The notes: generated from the letters alone by a model not told the origin. A DNA stretch of 64,000 nucleotides from Perilla frutescens (GCA_026008535.1 BRKX01000018.1:21336088-21400087); one strand, 5' to 3'. Positions 21,056-34,020 are shown, counted from the first letter of the stretch. Numbers and translations: made by a program.

Positions 21056-22897
21056 TGGGGGAGTGTGTGTGAGAGAGAAACCGTACATTTGAAATCTGGG
21101 TATCCATCCCGTATCTATCGGTACTAAAGGGCCCCAACAGTTCCAAATTGCATTGTTTGTATGGAAACCAAAAACTTAAAACCCTTAGCCGGTTTGGAAT
21201 TATATACAAATTTCAAGTAGCATAAAAATTTTGCTAGGTGATTTTACATAACTCTGACTCATAGCCATAGGATATGTAATTGTTGAAATTTTTGAAATAT
21301 TTTTTCGTGATTTGAATATTATCATGGCAATAAATTAAAAATAAGAATGCAACTACAAAGCCTGAATAGAAAATCATATAGAATTCCTTAATAATTGACT
21401 ACAGTAAGTACAACCGGAACTCGATGAAAATTAATGTCATGGATCGTTTAACGACTCAATTTTGAACCAGCTTCACAATTTTGCCAAAATTGGTTTTGGT
21501 TGTAAAAACCCCATAGTGTAAATCTAGTTTGTTCAAATTGAGGCATTGAATCAACAGTTGACAATCAAACTGGATTTTCGGATTTAATCGTATGAAATAT
21601 GACAATAACTGCAAATTCCAACCAAAAACCATATTTTGATTGTGTAATTTCCAGTGCCCTAATCGAGAAATCAGTGAACTTTGTGCACTAAAACTGAAAA
21701 ATCACACTTCAACAAAAATAGGCATTAGTTAATTGTAATCAGCTGGCAGAAACAATCCCTAAAGCTCTATTAACATGAATAAATATATTGCGAAACCCAT
21801 TAGTGTGCAAATGTAAGTTATATCCATTAATGTAATCTTACAAACCAATAAGGGATTCTTATATACATCAATGCATGGAATAAAATAATTAATACATATT
21901 CAATACTCCAATAATAAATCATATATTTTGTGGAATTAGTAATCATAATTTATAATACGCTTGTACGTTGATAGATCAATTATTTATCATTTTAAGTAAT
22001 TTGAACAAGATATGAACGTGTCATAACATTGTGTAACTGCATAATTTATGCATAAGAAAAATACTTTTTTTCTGAAGAAAATATTATTATGTCCAGCTGT
22101 AAACATTATCACTTTTAATACCAAAAGATGCTCGATCAGTCATTCTGTAGAATTGAATGGTGTTTCTGCCTTCTAACTAAACATCTCACAAGAAATTCTG
22201 CAGATTTGAGCACCTAAAGTCTTCCCATCTCTCATCGAGTCTGTTACTATATTACAATAATCTTTAAAATTTCATTTCACCTCTCATTTTATATAAATAT
22301 ATTTGATAAATTCGTTTAACTGTGAAATACATTAATTTTCTTTGCCTAGAAAAAGGTTTAATTCAGAAGCAATTGGAACATAAGATTCTGTCACCTTCCA
22401 TTTTGTGATATATTATATATATGAGCGAAAAGAAACTATTAACTGTTTTTTTTTTCCAAGGAAAGAGAGCAACACAAAATAAAAAATACAATAATTATCA
22501 AGGAAAAAGAGGCACTAAATCTCTGGTTCAATATTCCAAAGTTTAGATATGATATTCCCATATACATCCTCAAAAACATGGAAATTAATCCACAATCGTC
22601 ACCTCTCACTCCCAGTCAACAAAAATCCATCTAAATTCTTGATGTCTCTCTTCCCATCTTCCAAAAAACTAATCCATCTCGAACCAAACAAAATCCCATT
22701 TACAATTTACACAAAAAAGGAGTTTGTTTTTTCCGTAGCGTAAACCAAAATCCGGCCACTCGAGAATATATGCCCGCAAAAATGCACCTACTTTTTCCTG
22801 TTTGATCTGCCGCCGTTGCTCTCTCTTGCTGTATGTACATATATTAGTGGTAAGTAGTAACTAAGTAACTAAATAGTAAGTAGTAGTGGTAGAATGA
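20354..22897. other. Intergenic DNA downstream of the TPD1-like gene
   Basis: AT-rich. It contains a (GA)n microsatellite with a G-rich tail at about 21018-21060, which produces a serine/leucine-repeat ORF on the minus strand that I reject. The part next to 22897 should hold the 3' UTR of the TPD1-like gene; several AATAAA-like signals exist on the minus strand, but no single one can be chosen. The 64-codon plus-strand ORF at 22549-22743 has no support. Confidence 0.4.
21018..21049. repeat. (GA)n microsatellite
   Basis: About 16 uninterrupted GA units followed by GGGGGGTGGGGG and GTGTGTGTGAGAGAG. Confidence 0.9.
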
Positions 22898-25100
22898 TCA
22901 GCAGCTAACGGAGGAGACGGAGAGGGGGTAGCGGAAGGTGTTGGCGTATTTGAAAGAGAGTGTTCGACCGTTAAGAAGCGGCTTTCCGTCGTTGACGAGG
23001 CAGTCACCGACGCGGAGGCGCTTGAAGACGTGGGGGTTGACAAGGCGGGCGGAGCTGAACCAGCCGCAGCTGAGGTGGATGGCGGTGATGTCGCAGCCGG
23101 AGACGCAGGTGTTCATGATCTCCACCGTGTATGTCGGAATCCCGTTGGGCAGCGGCTCCGTCGCGCCTTGGCTGATCACTATGTCTGATTTCGAGCATTT
23201 GTCGCTCCATATTCTGTTTGGCTCCACCCCATTTTCATTTTCATTTTCATTTTCATTCTCATTCTCATCTCCCTTTCGCTTTCCTGCAAACAAAGATTAA
23301 ATCTGTGTAAAGTGTAAACCAAACAACATATTGACCTACTACTCCTACTACTACATCCACATGTTTCCTTGGCCTTACTATGTAGATGACTAATACCATC
23401 AAACCAAAAAAAGAGACCCTTTTTGAAATGTCACTGTTGAAATATATGCGAGAAAGGGACATTTGAAAGAAAAAAGACCGTGCATAGAGAATAGAGTTTT
23501 TTCCTTAATAGATTGTGTTATAAAACATTACAACAAAATAAATTTCCACAGCATTGAACAGGGATTTCAAAATCCTTTACTACTTCAATCTATCTATCTA
23601 TCCACCAACCTCCTATTTTAAGGCCCAGAACGTGGCGCATTAAATTTCAGTATATATATCACACATGCAACTTCAGGCACACGTGCAAGTAAATTCTTGT
23701 TCATCATAGCAACTTAATGCACCCCAAAATAATTAACCGCCCTAGTAGATTAGATTATTAGGATGATATTATTGCACAAGAATTATGGTATGTGGGCAAC
23801 AATATATATATATATATATATATGTAAGTAGAAAATCGGCTAGCTATACTCGTACGTACCTAAGACTGTCATAGTATTGGTAGGGGGTGTGTAGGCTAAC
23901 TAAAGCAGATTGGGAAAAACGACACGTATAGGGAAAAAAAGCTGAAAGTGGCGCCATGTAAATGGGGGCAAAACCGTACGCGACAACTGAGAGAAAAAAG
24001 AGGAGGCTAAGGCTGTAGCAAAACGCTTGAGTCTTGGTGGTGCAGTCCAGTGCAGTGCACACAGTGGGACAGGACTCTCAGTGTGTGTCTGTGTGTGTTA
24101 TATATGCATGTAAACATGCAAGGGACAATGAATGCACAAAGCAGAAACCATGGCAGAATTAGCATATATATATATACACATGCACATATGCCAAGCATAT
24201 TTCATGTATTATCATATCACAATAATATTCACTGGGTATACCAGATATTCACCCCCTTCCTAGTCCTTCTCTCTCTTCACACATAAATCCAAATTCCATT
24301 CCTTGCAGGAGCTCCCAACACTGTACGTACGCCTTTTTCTAACAACTAATTAATATTCCACTACAAGAATTTGAGCAATATAAACATAGTTAGGGACGGA
24401 AATCAAATTTTAAATTACCATCATTAAGCAGCTTGCGATGAGTGAGAAAGAGCATCCTCATCCTGTTCTTCTCGGATACAACTGCGCTGAACTCCATGAA
24501 ACCGTCATCTGAAACGCAGTATTCCGACGAGTACGAACTGATTATTTGGAGTTAAAAAGCAAATACACACCAATAAAGAGAAACAATACAGAAAAACCAA
24601 CATATTCACATTTTGGGGACCATATATGATATCATATCACTACCACATTCAGCAAAAAAAACTCAAATAACAACACGTCCTTGCAAATTTGCAATATTAC
24701 CCAGAAAAATGTTGGTTGGATAACATGTATTAAAGAAAAACCAACTAAAATTAAAAGACAACAACAAGACAGAGAAAGTCGCAGTAAATAATTAAGAAAC
24801 AAAATGGAAATCGCGAGCGAGAGCGTTGTCGCCGAAAGAGAGGCCAAATTTTTAATAAATCAGCAAAACACAAGTTCCACCTACCACAATTATACAGTTT
24901 CAAATATCATACTCCACCCATAAACACGCATACAGATTACAGATACACTCATACTCAATGTATGTCTTTATTATAATATATACATATAAATACTGACCTG
25001 TATAGATTCCAATGATTAGAAGCAAGAGTGTGACTGCGAACACGGCCGTAAATGAAGCAAGACTTCGCCGCCGCAATGATGATAATGATTCGCGTATCAT
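22898..25100 (-). CDS. TPD1-like (TAPETUM DETERMINANT 1 family) secreted protein, three exons
   Basis: Exon 1 is 25100-24998, exon 2 is 24508-24419 and exon 3 is 23283-22898 (stop TGA 22900-22898), giving 192 codons. Donors are GTCAGT and GTAATT; acceptors are TTTCAG and TTGCAG. Both introns are phase 1, and the frame is kept exactly across both junctions. Exon 1 encodes a basic start and a hydrophobic helix (residues 17-32), a signal peptide or anchor. Exon 2 ends in LFLTHRKLLNDG, usual upstream of the mature domain. Exon 3 opens with an acidic (Glu-Asn) repeat, then the family core: DIVISQGATEPLPNGIPTYT, GCDITAIHLSCGWFSSARLV and SFKYANTFRYPLSVSSVSC, with six Cys. Arabidopsis TPD1 is a ligand of the EMS1/EXS receptor kinase that fixes tapetal cell fate; paralogues have wider roles. 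This copy could be TPD1 itself or a TPD1-like paralogue. Confidence 0.93.
23232..23272 (-). repeat. Coding hexanucleotide repeat (Glu-Asn) in TPD1-like exon 3
   Basis: GAAAAT/GAGAAT units repeat about seven times on the minus strand, encoding alternating Glu and Asn just after the exon 2/3 junction. This is outside the conserved core, so length variation is probably tolerated. Confidence 0.9.
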
Positions 25101-26100
25101 TTCTCTATGATCACCAAAATCTTAAATCTGGGAGCTGTGTTTTCTATTGAGTCGACTTGAGAGGAAAGCTTCGATGGCTGCCGAGTCTGACTGAGTGGAC
25201 TCGGAGGTACTAGCTAATGGGCTAGCCTAACAACAGCAGGGAGCTAGCAAATCACCGCCACAAGGGGAAACTGTAAAAATATGCACGGACGAAAACCATA
25301 TCAGCTTTACTTATACGCTTCGATTCATCTTTGACTGGAAAACGCAGAGGGTGAAGGGGGAAAAAGCTTTGATATGACTTGACAGCTTTGATTTCACGAC
25401 TAAAAAAATCCAGAAAAAAACGATTTCATCAAACCATTACTGCAAAAATATCGCAGCACCACATGTACATACACATACATGCACACGAATAAATCCAAAA
25501 TCTGAAAACGAAGTTTTTTGTTCAAAATTACAATTAATAACTAGTGTACTTACTCGAAAAGAAGAGATGGCTAGCTAGGGTTTTGACTTTGAAAAAATGT
25601 AGAATGAGAAGAATGGGTAATCTGATGAAAGTTGATGGAATTTTTCTCAGAATTTAAGCATCAATAAAGGAAAGTTTCCCGACATGCTTTTAAGATAATC
25701 CCGGGAAAAGAGCCCCACAGCCGAATTTTTTTGCCAAACACAGCTATCCGATTCCCAATTAATGCAACCACAAAACAAAATACAGATTCAGAAAATAAAA
25801 TTTCTTTCAGAAAACCAATGATAAAACAGCAAAAGTGAAATCTCATATCTGTGTCTTTTTACCTTTGATTTTGGAACTTTTGTGGAGAGGGAGATATATA
25901 TAGAGAGGGAGAGAGAGATGAACAATCAGTTCCGAGAAGCGTGCATGATTTGTATACATGCATGAGAGAGATGGAGAAATGGAGGATTTGTGAGAGAGAG
26001 AGAGAGAGAGAGAGATGGAGGAGTTGTAGAGAGAGAAACAGAGACTGTGTAGGGTCTTCGGGGGTGAAGGAATAAGTTGTGATGGATGAAAAGCATGTGC
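25101..26100 (-). promoter_or_regulatory. Upstream region and likely promoter/5' UTR of the TPD1-like gene
   Basis: Minus-strand sequence before the ATG at 25100. A TATATATA box with CT-rich flanks lies at about 25889-25920 (plus strand GGAGATATATATAGAGAGGG), next to a long (GA)n tract at 25990-26013; CT-rich tracts near the start are common in plant core promoters. If this TATA is used, the transcript would carry a long leader of about 750 bases, perhaps with an intron. The ORF at 25661-25846 is not supported. A second GTATATAA-type box is near 26111. Confidence 0.4.
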
Positions 26101-26968
26101 AGCTAGCTTTGTATATAATTACATGGGTTGGTAAATAAATCTTTGATGATAAATGACAAATTTAACGGTGGTTAGAAGATGTGCACGTGGTGGTCTTTTT
26201 TCTTTCTTTTACTGCTGTCATTATTCCCACCCCCAAACTTATTTTCTACTCTTTTATTTACGAATTACGATGGTAGCTAATTCACTGTTTGCCTTTGAGT
26301 AGTTGAGGTGAAAAGGGTTTGACAAATTCCTGCATTCCCATTATACCCTTCCCCCTCGCTCTTCGATATAGTGTAGGCAATTGACAATTCTATCATTCAT
26401 TTAATTCCTTTTATTTAATGTTAGAGAAAATTAACTTAATTTCAATGGGGCCTACCATTCAAATTTTCCGTTGCATTTATTCGTATTTAACTGTTAAATT
26501 TATAATTTTAATAATATTTATCGGTATTTAATATTCATGGATCGAAACGAATTTAATAGGAATTTATCAAAAAAATAATAATTAAAAATTGAATTTAATA
26601 AGGGCAGAACATAGACAAATTTTGGGGAGAGAGCTGTTCTCATTTCATGTTAATTAATTATAATTATATTAATCCAGTCATCTTTATAGATACTTTTTTC
26701 TTTCCGTCCATCCTTTTTCATAATTAATGTCATGTCTAACTATTATACTAGCAATTAGCAAATATATCTAACAAAAGCACTGTTTTGCTTTTTGAAAAAA
26801 TAAATCAGATTATTTAAAAAGATAATAGAACTGTGTTGATCTCATCAAACTCATCATTCTCGAGCTCGACCATATTAATTACAGTTATTATTGAGGAAAC
26901 ATTGTACAACTAATGGCCTAATGCTAAGTGTCAAGTAACCGTGATACAAGACCTCAAACATTATTTAC
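26101..26968. other. AT-rich intergenic, no gene seen
   Basis: No ORF of note. It lies upstream of the TPD1-like gene and could contain distal regulatory sequence, but nothing specific is recognisable. Confidence 0.35.
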
Positions 26969-27924
26969 GGGAAAAAGTCAAATGTACCCCTGATTTTTTC
27001 ACCTAGGATTAATTAAGTCTCTGAAGTCTTTTAAGTACAAATAAATTATTAATATTGTAATTCATAATATACATATCCTTCATTATTATTACCGTTCCAA
27101 AATAATTTTATGCCAAATTAATCATCTGCTTCCGGAAGAAATCCAAGAATTTCTTGGAAATCCTACAAGATTAGTTCGTTCTTTTCTTCTATTTATTTTA
27201 AATTTAAATCCATACTTTCTCGAATTTTTCTGTATTTATAAAAAAAAATGTCAAAATCATCATCATCATAATTATGAGAAACATTAAACATTAGAATATT
27301 CCAAACATTTTATTTTAGAAAGTTTATTTATTATAAATTAATTATTATAATTACTGCTATAATGTTTTATCGGTTCAATTTTTAAAACCTACAAAATTAT
27401 GCATTAAAACTTGTTGACTCCCAAACATGCCTATCATTAAAAAAATTGGTAAAAAAAATGAAATATCAAATAAAACAATTGTATTACTATTAATATTTGC
27501 AGTTAATTAAAAGCATAGTTAATTCAATTTTAAAAACAATGAATCTAAACCAAATAAATTAATACTTTCTCAACACATGATATTATCAATTAAAATGGTT
27601 TAGTATTAATTTTTTTTTTTACATGCCAGAAAATGTTTACTATTATATTTTTTTACTAGTACTTTTTATTGGTATAATTTTCTCGTTGTTATTGATTGGA
27701 TAGCATATCCTAATTTAATTTATTAAAGTCCAAAATCAAGGATGATTACTTATTTTTTATTGGAAGTAGATGAAATTATAATTAAATTTAAATAAAAATA
27801 AAAATATTGCAACAGTATTTATAACAATTAATTTACAATAAACAAAATGTATAAAATTTCAAAAAATAAGTGCCTGAAATATTTCACTATTTAGTATTTT
27901 TCATAAGAAGAAGAAGAAGAAGAA

Positions 27925-27998
<74 letters not shown>

Positions 27999-28229
27999 TG
28001 ATTTTGACATAATTTATAATCAAAATATAGAAAAATTGGAGAAAGTTTGGTTATAAATTAAAATAAATAGAAGAAAATTTGGCACAAACTATTTTGAAGT
28101 GGTAATAGTAGGAATGGGCATGCATTTTACTAATTACTAACATTAAGGACATATTTGTACCTAAAAAATCTTCAAGAGCTTAATTAATCCTAACAGGAAA
28201 CATTAAGGGTGTATTTGACCATTTTTTCC
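26969..28229. mobile_element. 1.26-kb long-TIR DNA element, MULE-like, non-autonomous
   Basis: The left end GGGAAAAAGTCAAATGTACC and the right end on the minus strand GGAAAAAATGGTCAAATACACC begin inverted repeats of about 240-300 bp. Matching pieces follow in the same order on both arms: AGGATTAATTAAG, TTATTACCGTTCCAAAATAATTTTATGCC / TATTACCACTTCAAAATAG, then TTCTTCTATTTATTTTA and TTTTTCTGTATTT / TTTTTCTATATTT, and GTCAAAATCAT. The left arm has an extra piece near 27110-27170. There is no coding capacity. Flanking bases (TTATTTAC / TATTTATAC) do not give a clean TSD. Confidence 0.75.
27906..28000. repeat. Compound (AAG)n(AAT)n microsatellite
   Basis: About seven AAG units run into more than 20 AAT units with one CAA interruption near 27961. 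It sits at the inner end of the right arm of the long-TIR element. Confidence 0.95.
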
Positions 28230-28514
28230 TATTTATACCATTCTTTATAATGATATTGATACGAGCCTAGGTTGGGTGGCGAGATTCAAGTTCGAGTGTT
28301 CAAGAGGTATGCTCAAAAAAGGGTCCAAAACCATCAAAGGACGCGAATGGAGAGAAGAAACCAAGCTTGTGATTCGCGAGCTACATGGTGGGTCGCGAGT
28401 TTGGTCGCGACGCCTGGGGACCAATTTCTGGAAGCCCGCTACTGAAGAGGGGGTCGGTTGTGCATTATTCGCACGTAAGGTCACGAATGTGGTAAGGGTC
28501 GCGAATATCATGCA

Positions 28515-29152
28515 TGTAGGGTATCTATGTCTTGTCGGAGGTTCACCTCTTGTGTCCCGACACCGTTCGGTCACTGTCACAGTTGCTCAGGCACTAGAAC
28601 TCACTTTATCTTCACTCTTTTACTTTCAGGACTCTATCCTTTTTCTTCTCACTTCAGCTTACTAATCTGCAAGCAAAAGAAAGCACACGCACAGTCACTG
28701 TGGTCAACAAGCAGAAAAAATAGAGAACGGGAACAGAAAAGCAAAGAATGAAGCAAAGTAGAGAAAACGGCGATTGAGATATGGGAATTTTTATGTCTCA
28801 AAGACATGGTGGCTCAGAATTTCCCATGGTGGTGACTCGCACTTCCGGAAACAATAGACCCGTCGACCACAATATGTGGAAGATGGGTCTAATCTCGAAG
28901 CTTTCACACTCAATACCAATCAGGGATCCGATGGACATGATTCCGGTGATAACTGGAAGGGAATAGCAGAGCCCTCCTTAGAGTTCAGTTTGTATGAAGC
29001 TTAGATCAGAGAGGGAGCGGCACTAGGGTTAAGTAGAGATTCAGATTAGGTTTAGGGTTAAGAGGGGATTAGAGTGAGTGGGCTTCAATTAAGAGACTGG
29101 GCCAAGAATGGGCCACAAGGAAAAAATAAAGAGCATGAGCCAACCCACCACA
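28515..29152 (-). repeat. 3' LTR of copia A
   Basis: 638 bp, matching 52351-52990 over its whole length. It contains a (T)AGGGTTTAGGGTT-like stretch near 29050. The small ORFs at 28527-28966 lie in this LTR and are not genes. Confidence 0.92.
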
Positions 29153-29502
29153 TATCCACCTTTGGCCCATTGGTCTTTATGTCGCTAAGGAAGTGCTCAC
29201 CATCAAACAGATTATCATCATAGCCATTTTTACTCTCATCTATCACGAAGACAAGATAAGAGAGGGGGGGAGAAATACTATGCGTATTAAACTCAGTCTC
29301 AACACTAGAGACCAACCCATTTTTGCAAATTATCTCAAGTCACTTAATGACTATCCTTGACAAAAATTGCAACCTAGTACAGAACCAAAGGGAAAGGCTA
29401 ACTAACAGAACAAAACAAAAAAAAAAGGAATCCACAGAAAACAAATAGTGTATCTAGCCCCACAATCCGGAATACCACTACAAAAAGAGCACATGACAGA
29501 AT
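29153..29502. other. Copia A non-coding 3' region with polypurine tract
   Basis: Between the pol stop and the 3' LTR. On the minus strand the purine-rich CCAAAGGTGGATA stretch abuts the LTR at 29153-29165. The ORF at 29085-29315 is a chance reading. Confidence 0.6.
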
Positions 29503-30871
29503 TCAACCAAGATCAAAGTTAAGAGATCTCTTACAGGCCATCAGCTTTGCAACTGGGAGGCACTTGGTGCCCATATCTGCAGGATTGAATTCAGATGAGA
29601 TGTTATCAAGAAGTACATCACCTCTTTCAATAATATAATGAATAAAATGGAATCTAACATCAATATGCTTAGTTCTATCATGGAACACGGGATTTTTGCA
29701 TAATTGAATGGCAGATTGGCTGTCAGAATAAATGAGGGTTTGTCATCAATGTACTTAATTTTAGACAGCACACCATTAAGCTAAATTGCTTCTTTTACAG
29801 CGTCAGTTGCAGTAATGTATTCAGATTCGGTTATAGATAAGGCAACAATGCTCTAAAGTTGAGACTTCCAACTAATGCAGGCACCACACAATGTAAACAC
29901 ATATGATGTAGTGAATTTTCTTTGATCTCTATTATTAGCATAATTCGAGTCTACAGAACCAACACATTTAACACCATCATCTGCCCTTGAGAAGGTCAGA
30001 CCACTGTTCATTGTGGATTTTAAATACTTGAGAAGCCACTTAAGTGCTTTCCAGTGAGGTAAACCTGGATTAGCCATGTATCCGCTTAAGCATTAGACAA
30101 CATATGCAATGTCAGGCCTAGTGCTAATCATCAAATACATCACAGATCCAATAACATTGGCATAATGAATATTTTGCATGTCATTCATTTCAGAATCAGT
30201 TTTAGGAGACTGATCCTTACTTAGCACAAAATGAGAAGCAAGGGGCACATTGATAGGTTTGCAATTTTCCATATTAATTTTTTTCAAAACTTGATCCACA
30301 TAAGCAGATTGATACAACACAATAGTGGATTTGTCTCTATTTCTTTCAATGTTCATGCCAAGGATCTTCCTAGCATCACCTAGGTCCTTCATATCAAAGT
30401 TAGCAGAAAGGCATTTTTGCACACATTTCACAGTTTCCAAGCAGGGACTAAATCAAGAGCATATCATCAACATAAAGTAACATGAACATGGGAATGTCAG
30501 ATTGCATGTAATACAAGCAGTGATCAAGTTTGCTTCTAGTGAAGTTCATACTTTACATACATTTATCAAACTTTATGTTCCACTGTCTAGGAGATTGTTT
30601 TAGGCCAGAAAGGGATTTCTTTAACAAACACACATGCTCAGGATAAGTTTTATAAACAAAGCCCTCAGACTGAGACACGTAAATGTTATTTTCAAGTTCA
30701 CCATGCAGAAATGCACATCTGCTTAAGTTCCCAGTTAAAATGAGCAACAAGGGCAAACATAATACGCACAGTGGTGAATTTTACGACAAGTGCAAAAATC
30801 TCATTATAGCCAATCCCTTCTTTTTGTGTAAAATCTTTCGCAACTAATCTTGCCTTATACCTCACATTATC
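29503..30871 (-). pseudogene. Copia A reverse transcriptase (3' part) and RNase H
   Basis: Minus-strand order: 30871-30780 (YKARLVAKDFTQKEGIGY), 30756-30553 (AFLHGELENNIYVSQSEGFV, then LSGLKQSPRQWNIKFD), the YVDD motif at about 30474-30460, 30440-30093 (NFDMKDLGDARKILGMNIER, then ARDTRPDIAY-type motif TRPDIAYVV), 30077-29853 (ALKWLLKYLKST, then VGSVDSNYANNRDQRK) and 29688-29503 (DRTKHIDVRFHFIHYII, then FNPADMGTKCL). Stops and frame changes separate each part. The first codons continue directly from the sequence right of copia B, showing that B split one open frame. Confidence 0.88.
30867..30871. repeat. Target-site duplication TTATC of copia B (left)
   Basis: TTATC here and at 48893-48897 directly flank the TG...CA ends of copia B. 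Confidence 0.95.
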
Positions 30872-32117
30872 TGTTAGGGATTGTGCCCTTAAAGCAATTG
30901 TGAATTATTTTTATCTTATTTATAAAAGCGACATTTATTTTTAAACTAATATGCTTCTTGTATGCATTTATTTTACATCACAGAAAATCCCTAGTTTATT
31001 TAATGTCACCATAATCTTAGTACATAAGTGTTATATACAAGAGGATTAAGATTATGGAAAATAAACTAAAAATGAAGTCCGTGATGAATTTAATTAAAGT
31101 ATGGGAACTTTAATTAAAATGTCACTAATGCAGTCTGATGACATTATGAATGTGACCGTTTTATCCAAACCGTTAATGTGGAGACATCCAGTTAGGTGCA
31201 TTTATATATGATATGATTATATAGGACTTGGACCGATTTAACTTAATTATTCCTTCAAATTCCGTTAAAGAAAATGAATATTAAATTAAATCACAAGATG
31301 ATCATATATGAATAATCTTAATCCTGAGTGATTATAGACTCCTGTTTATTTCAATGTGATTCTTAATTTGCCCGTTAAAGTTTGTTTGCCAACATTCTCT
31401 AAACTTGCATTTTAGATTCACGTTTGAATTAAATAGTTGGGAATGTAATTTACAAATATGGAATTCATTCCTTCTTTTGAGAAGAAGAAGAAAGATAATT
31501 CTCTCATTTATTAATTCTGGAACTGAGTGATTAGAGATCTCTAATTTATAAATTATTTATAAATTAATCGCTCACTGGTGAATTAATGGTAAATGAGGAA
31601 AATAAATAATTGAAGAGGTTAACGGATATTACCTGTCTTCAATTATGAATTATCTATGGAGGATTAATTCATATAAAATGATTAAATCAATGGACTGCTC
31701 AAATTCGTAGAGTAAATATGTTCTATAATTAAAGAGAGTGCAATTTCGAATTTTTAGTGGAATAATATCGGAATTAATAAATCAAATAAATTAATTAAAG
31801 AGTTTAATTATTTATTCAATTTATTGGAGCTCTTGATTATAGGTCCATGGTCCCCGATTCGCCTTCCTATATTATTGACGGGTTAATAATAATATTTAAG
31901 TTCCTAAAGTGTTATGAAAAATAAGTTTTCATAAAGTTTGGGCTTATGTGTAAATATTAGTTAATTTCGGGAATATATGATATTCCACAGTTTTGACTGT
32001 GCTAGGAATTAAATAAATATAATATATTTATATTATTTACATATTAATGATAATTAATAATTATTTTAGATAATTATTAATTTATTTCCTTATCTTTTAT
32101 AATTCTGAATTTGTTTA
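30872..32117 (+). repeat. 5' LTR of copia B, first part
   Basis: Matches 47002-48246. The LTR is cut at 32117 by gypsy C and resumes after 40908; the 3' LTR still shows the empty site (near CTGTTTAATATAATAAAC, about 48241). Confidence 0.95.
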
Positions 32118-33347
32118 TGTAACACCCTAACTTCTATAATTAAAAATGTTACTCTTTCTATTCTTTAAAGCGGAAAATGATTACCAATAATAATTGGTCA
32201 AGTAATTTTTTTTTCTTTTCTAAAATAATCATGCTAGAAATCCTAAGAAGAAAATAGAATCATATATTTTCAGAAATATATGTACTTAGATCAAAATACC
32301 TGCATTTCGTAAACACCAAGTTCATTTCAAAAAGTAACTCATAAGTTCAAAAATATTAAATTCAAACTTGGAACATTGATAAAATCATAATATTCCACCA
32401 CTACATTAAGTTAGTTCAAAAACAACTAAACAAGCACAGAATATCAAGTTCAAAATAATTTACTTTTAGAAACTAGTGCAAAAGTTAAGGTCAAGCGTTG
32501 GAAACATTTTGAGAAAGTTCACCCCCATTTCCATCGTGCTGCTCCCAGCTCACTGACTTGAAAACATTTAAAAATGTGGGGTGAGCACTCTTAAAACGTA
32601 CTCAGTGGTGGGGGATCATGAGCATTTCTTTCTATTTATCCAACTGAAATAAATCGCAGGAATAATGGATTTAGGGTACTCTTCTTCTGATTCTAAAATA
32701 CATCTTGAACTATGCATAGGACATATTCTGGTGCGTACAAAAACGCTACTCTGATCTGATACGTATAAAACGCTATCCATATTCCATCCACGACAATTCA
32801 AGTTGGATTAAAAACATTTCTATCTCAAACATCATATATCATATACTTTTATTTCACAGATAATAATTTTACCCACCTGAGAATAATGAGCACCTAAAAT
32901 TGAGCAGAGGATCACAAAATAGATGAAGATCCTAATTGCGCCGCACCTAGTATTAAATAATATCAATTAAATCATTTATGTTGAATTATAAAATTAAAAT
33001 TAAACTAGATTTGAAAACTAACCTTCTTTGTATTCTATCTCCACCTCACTACTGTTGTATAACCTTTTTTTTTATTTCCTTGCCACCTTTGTAGTGAATA
33101 GATTGCTCAATATATTTTTCTTTTCTTATGCACAAAAATGAATCAATAGTATTAGTAGATGTATATATATATATATAAGACCACAAGCTACTGCCGCCTC
33201 ACTTTTCATTTCATAATCCTCTCAATTCCGCCGCCATATTCATCTTGATCAACTATATATATATTATATTGCATTTAGGGGATAAAATATTGAAGAGTAA
33301 GTTAGTTCCTTTTTTTTTTAAGATACATTAATTTGGATTTATCTAGT

Positions 33348-33384
<37 letters not shown>

Positions 33385-33792
33385 TTCTTCTCTTTGACCG
33401 ACTACTATAACTATTTTGCCTATCAAAATTATTTTAAAATCTAATATACACTCACACATATAGTAATAATAAATTATACCTCAAGACCTATAATTAGAAC
33501 ACATGTATTCATAATTATTATCACTATTTATTACTATTGTATTATCTTTTCAAAATATTTTATTTTTATATTTTTAAATCCCATACCTAACATAGTTGTA
33601 ATCCTTATCATTTATTTTTCTTCTTTATCTTAATATCTTTGATATTATTATTATTATTATTATACAATGAATTTATCTAATATGTAGATATATATACACA
33701 CGAATTAACATATATAATTCATCATAAGTGATTTATGTAATCAAAATAAAATTATACTCTTAACTTGTATAACTTTTATCTAAACAAGACTA

Positions 33793-33829
<37 letters not shown>

Positions 33830-34020
33830 GGCTCAAACTAATTAAACTTTTAAAACCTAAATAATAATTACAAATATTCTTGATACTAGGGGCGCAACTT
33901 CGAACTCCCTCAAGCCCAACTAATTCTATTGAGCGTTATTAAATAAATAAATAAAACTTATTTTTTTTAAACAATCAAATAATTTTATAATTTTAAATCA
34001 CGTAGAAGTGGGATGTTACA
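32118..34020 (-). repeat. 3' LTR of gypsy C
   Basis: 1,903 bp, nearly identical to 38924-40908. It holds AT runs near 33347-33378 and 33797-33826 and a short ATT run near 33646. The 61-codon ORF at 32616-32801 recurs in the other LTR at 39422-39607 with one residue changed and is not believed to be a gene. Confidence 0.95.

Noticed and set aside
20931..21209. 92-codon minus-strand ORF with Ser-Leu repeats
   Set aside because: Created by the (GA)n microsatellite at 21018-21049.
22938..23300. 120-codon plus-strand ORF
   Set aside because: Antisense shadow of TPD1-like exon 3.
25661..25846. 61-codon hydrophobic minus-strand ORF upstream of the TPD1-like gene
   Set aside because: Lies in the likely 5' leader or promoter, has no splice relation that keeps frame with the TPD1-like exons, and shows no domain.
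28276..28665. 129-codon plus-strand ORF
   Set aside because: It crosses the junction between solo LTR D and the copia A LTR at 28514/28515, so it is a chance frame over two unrelated elements.
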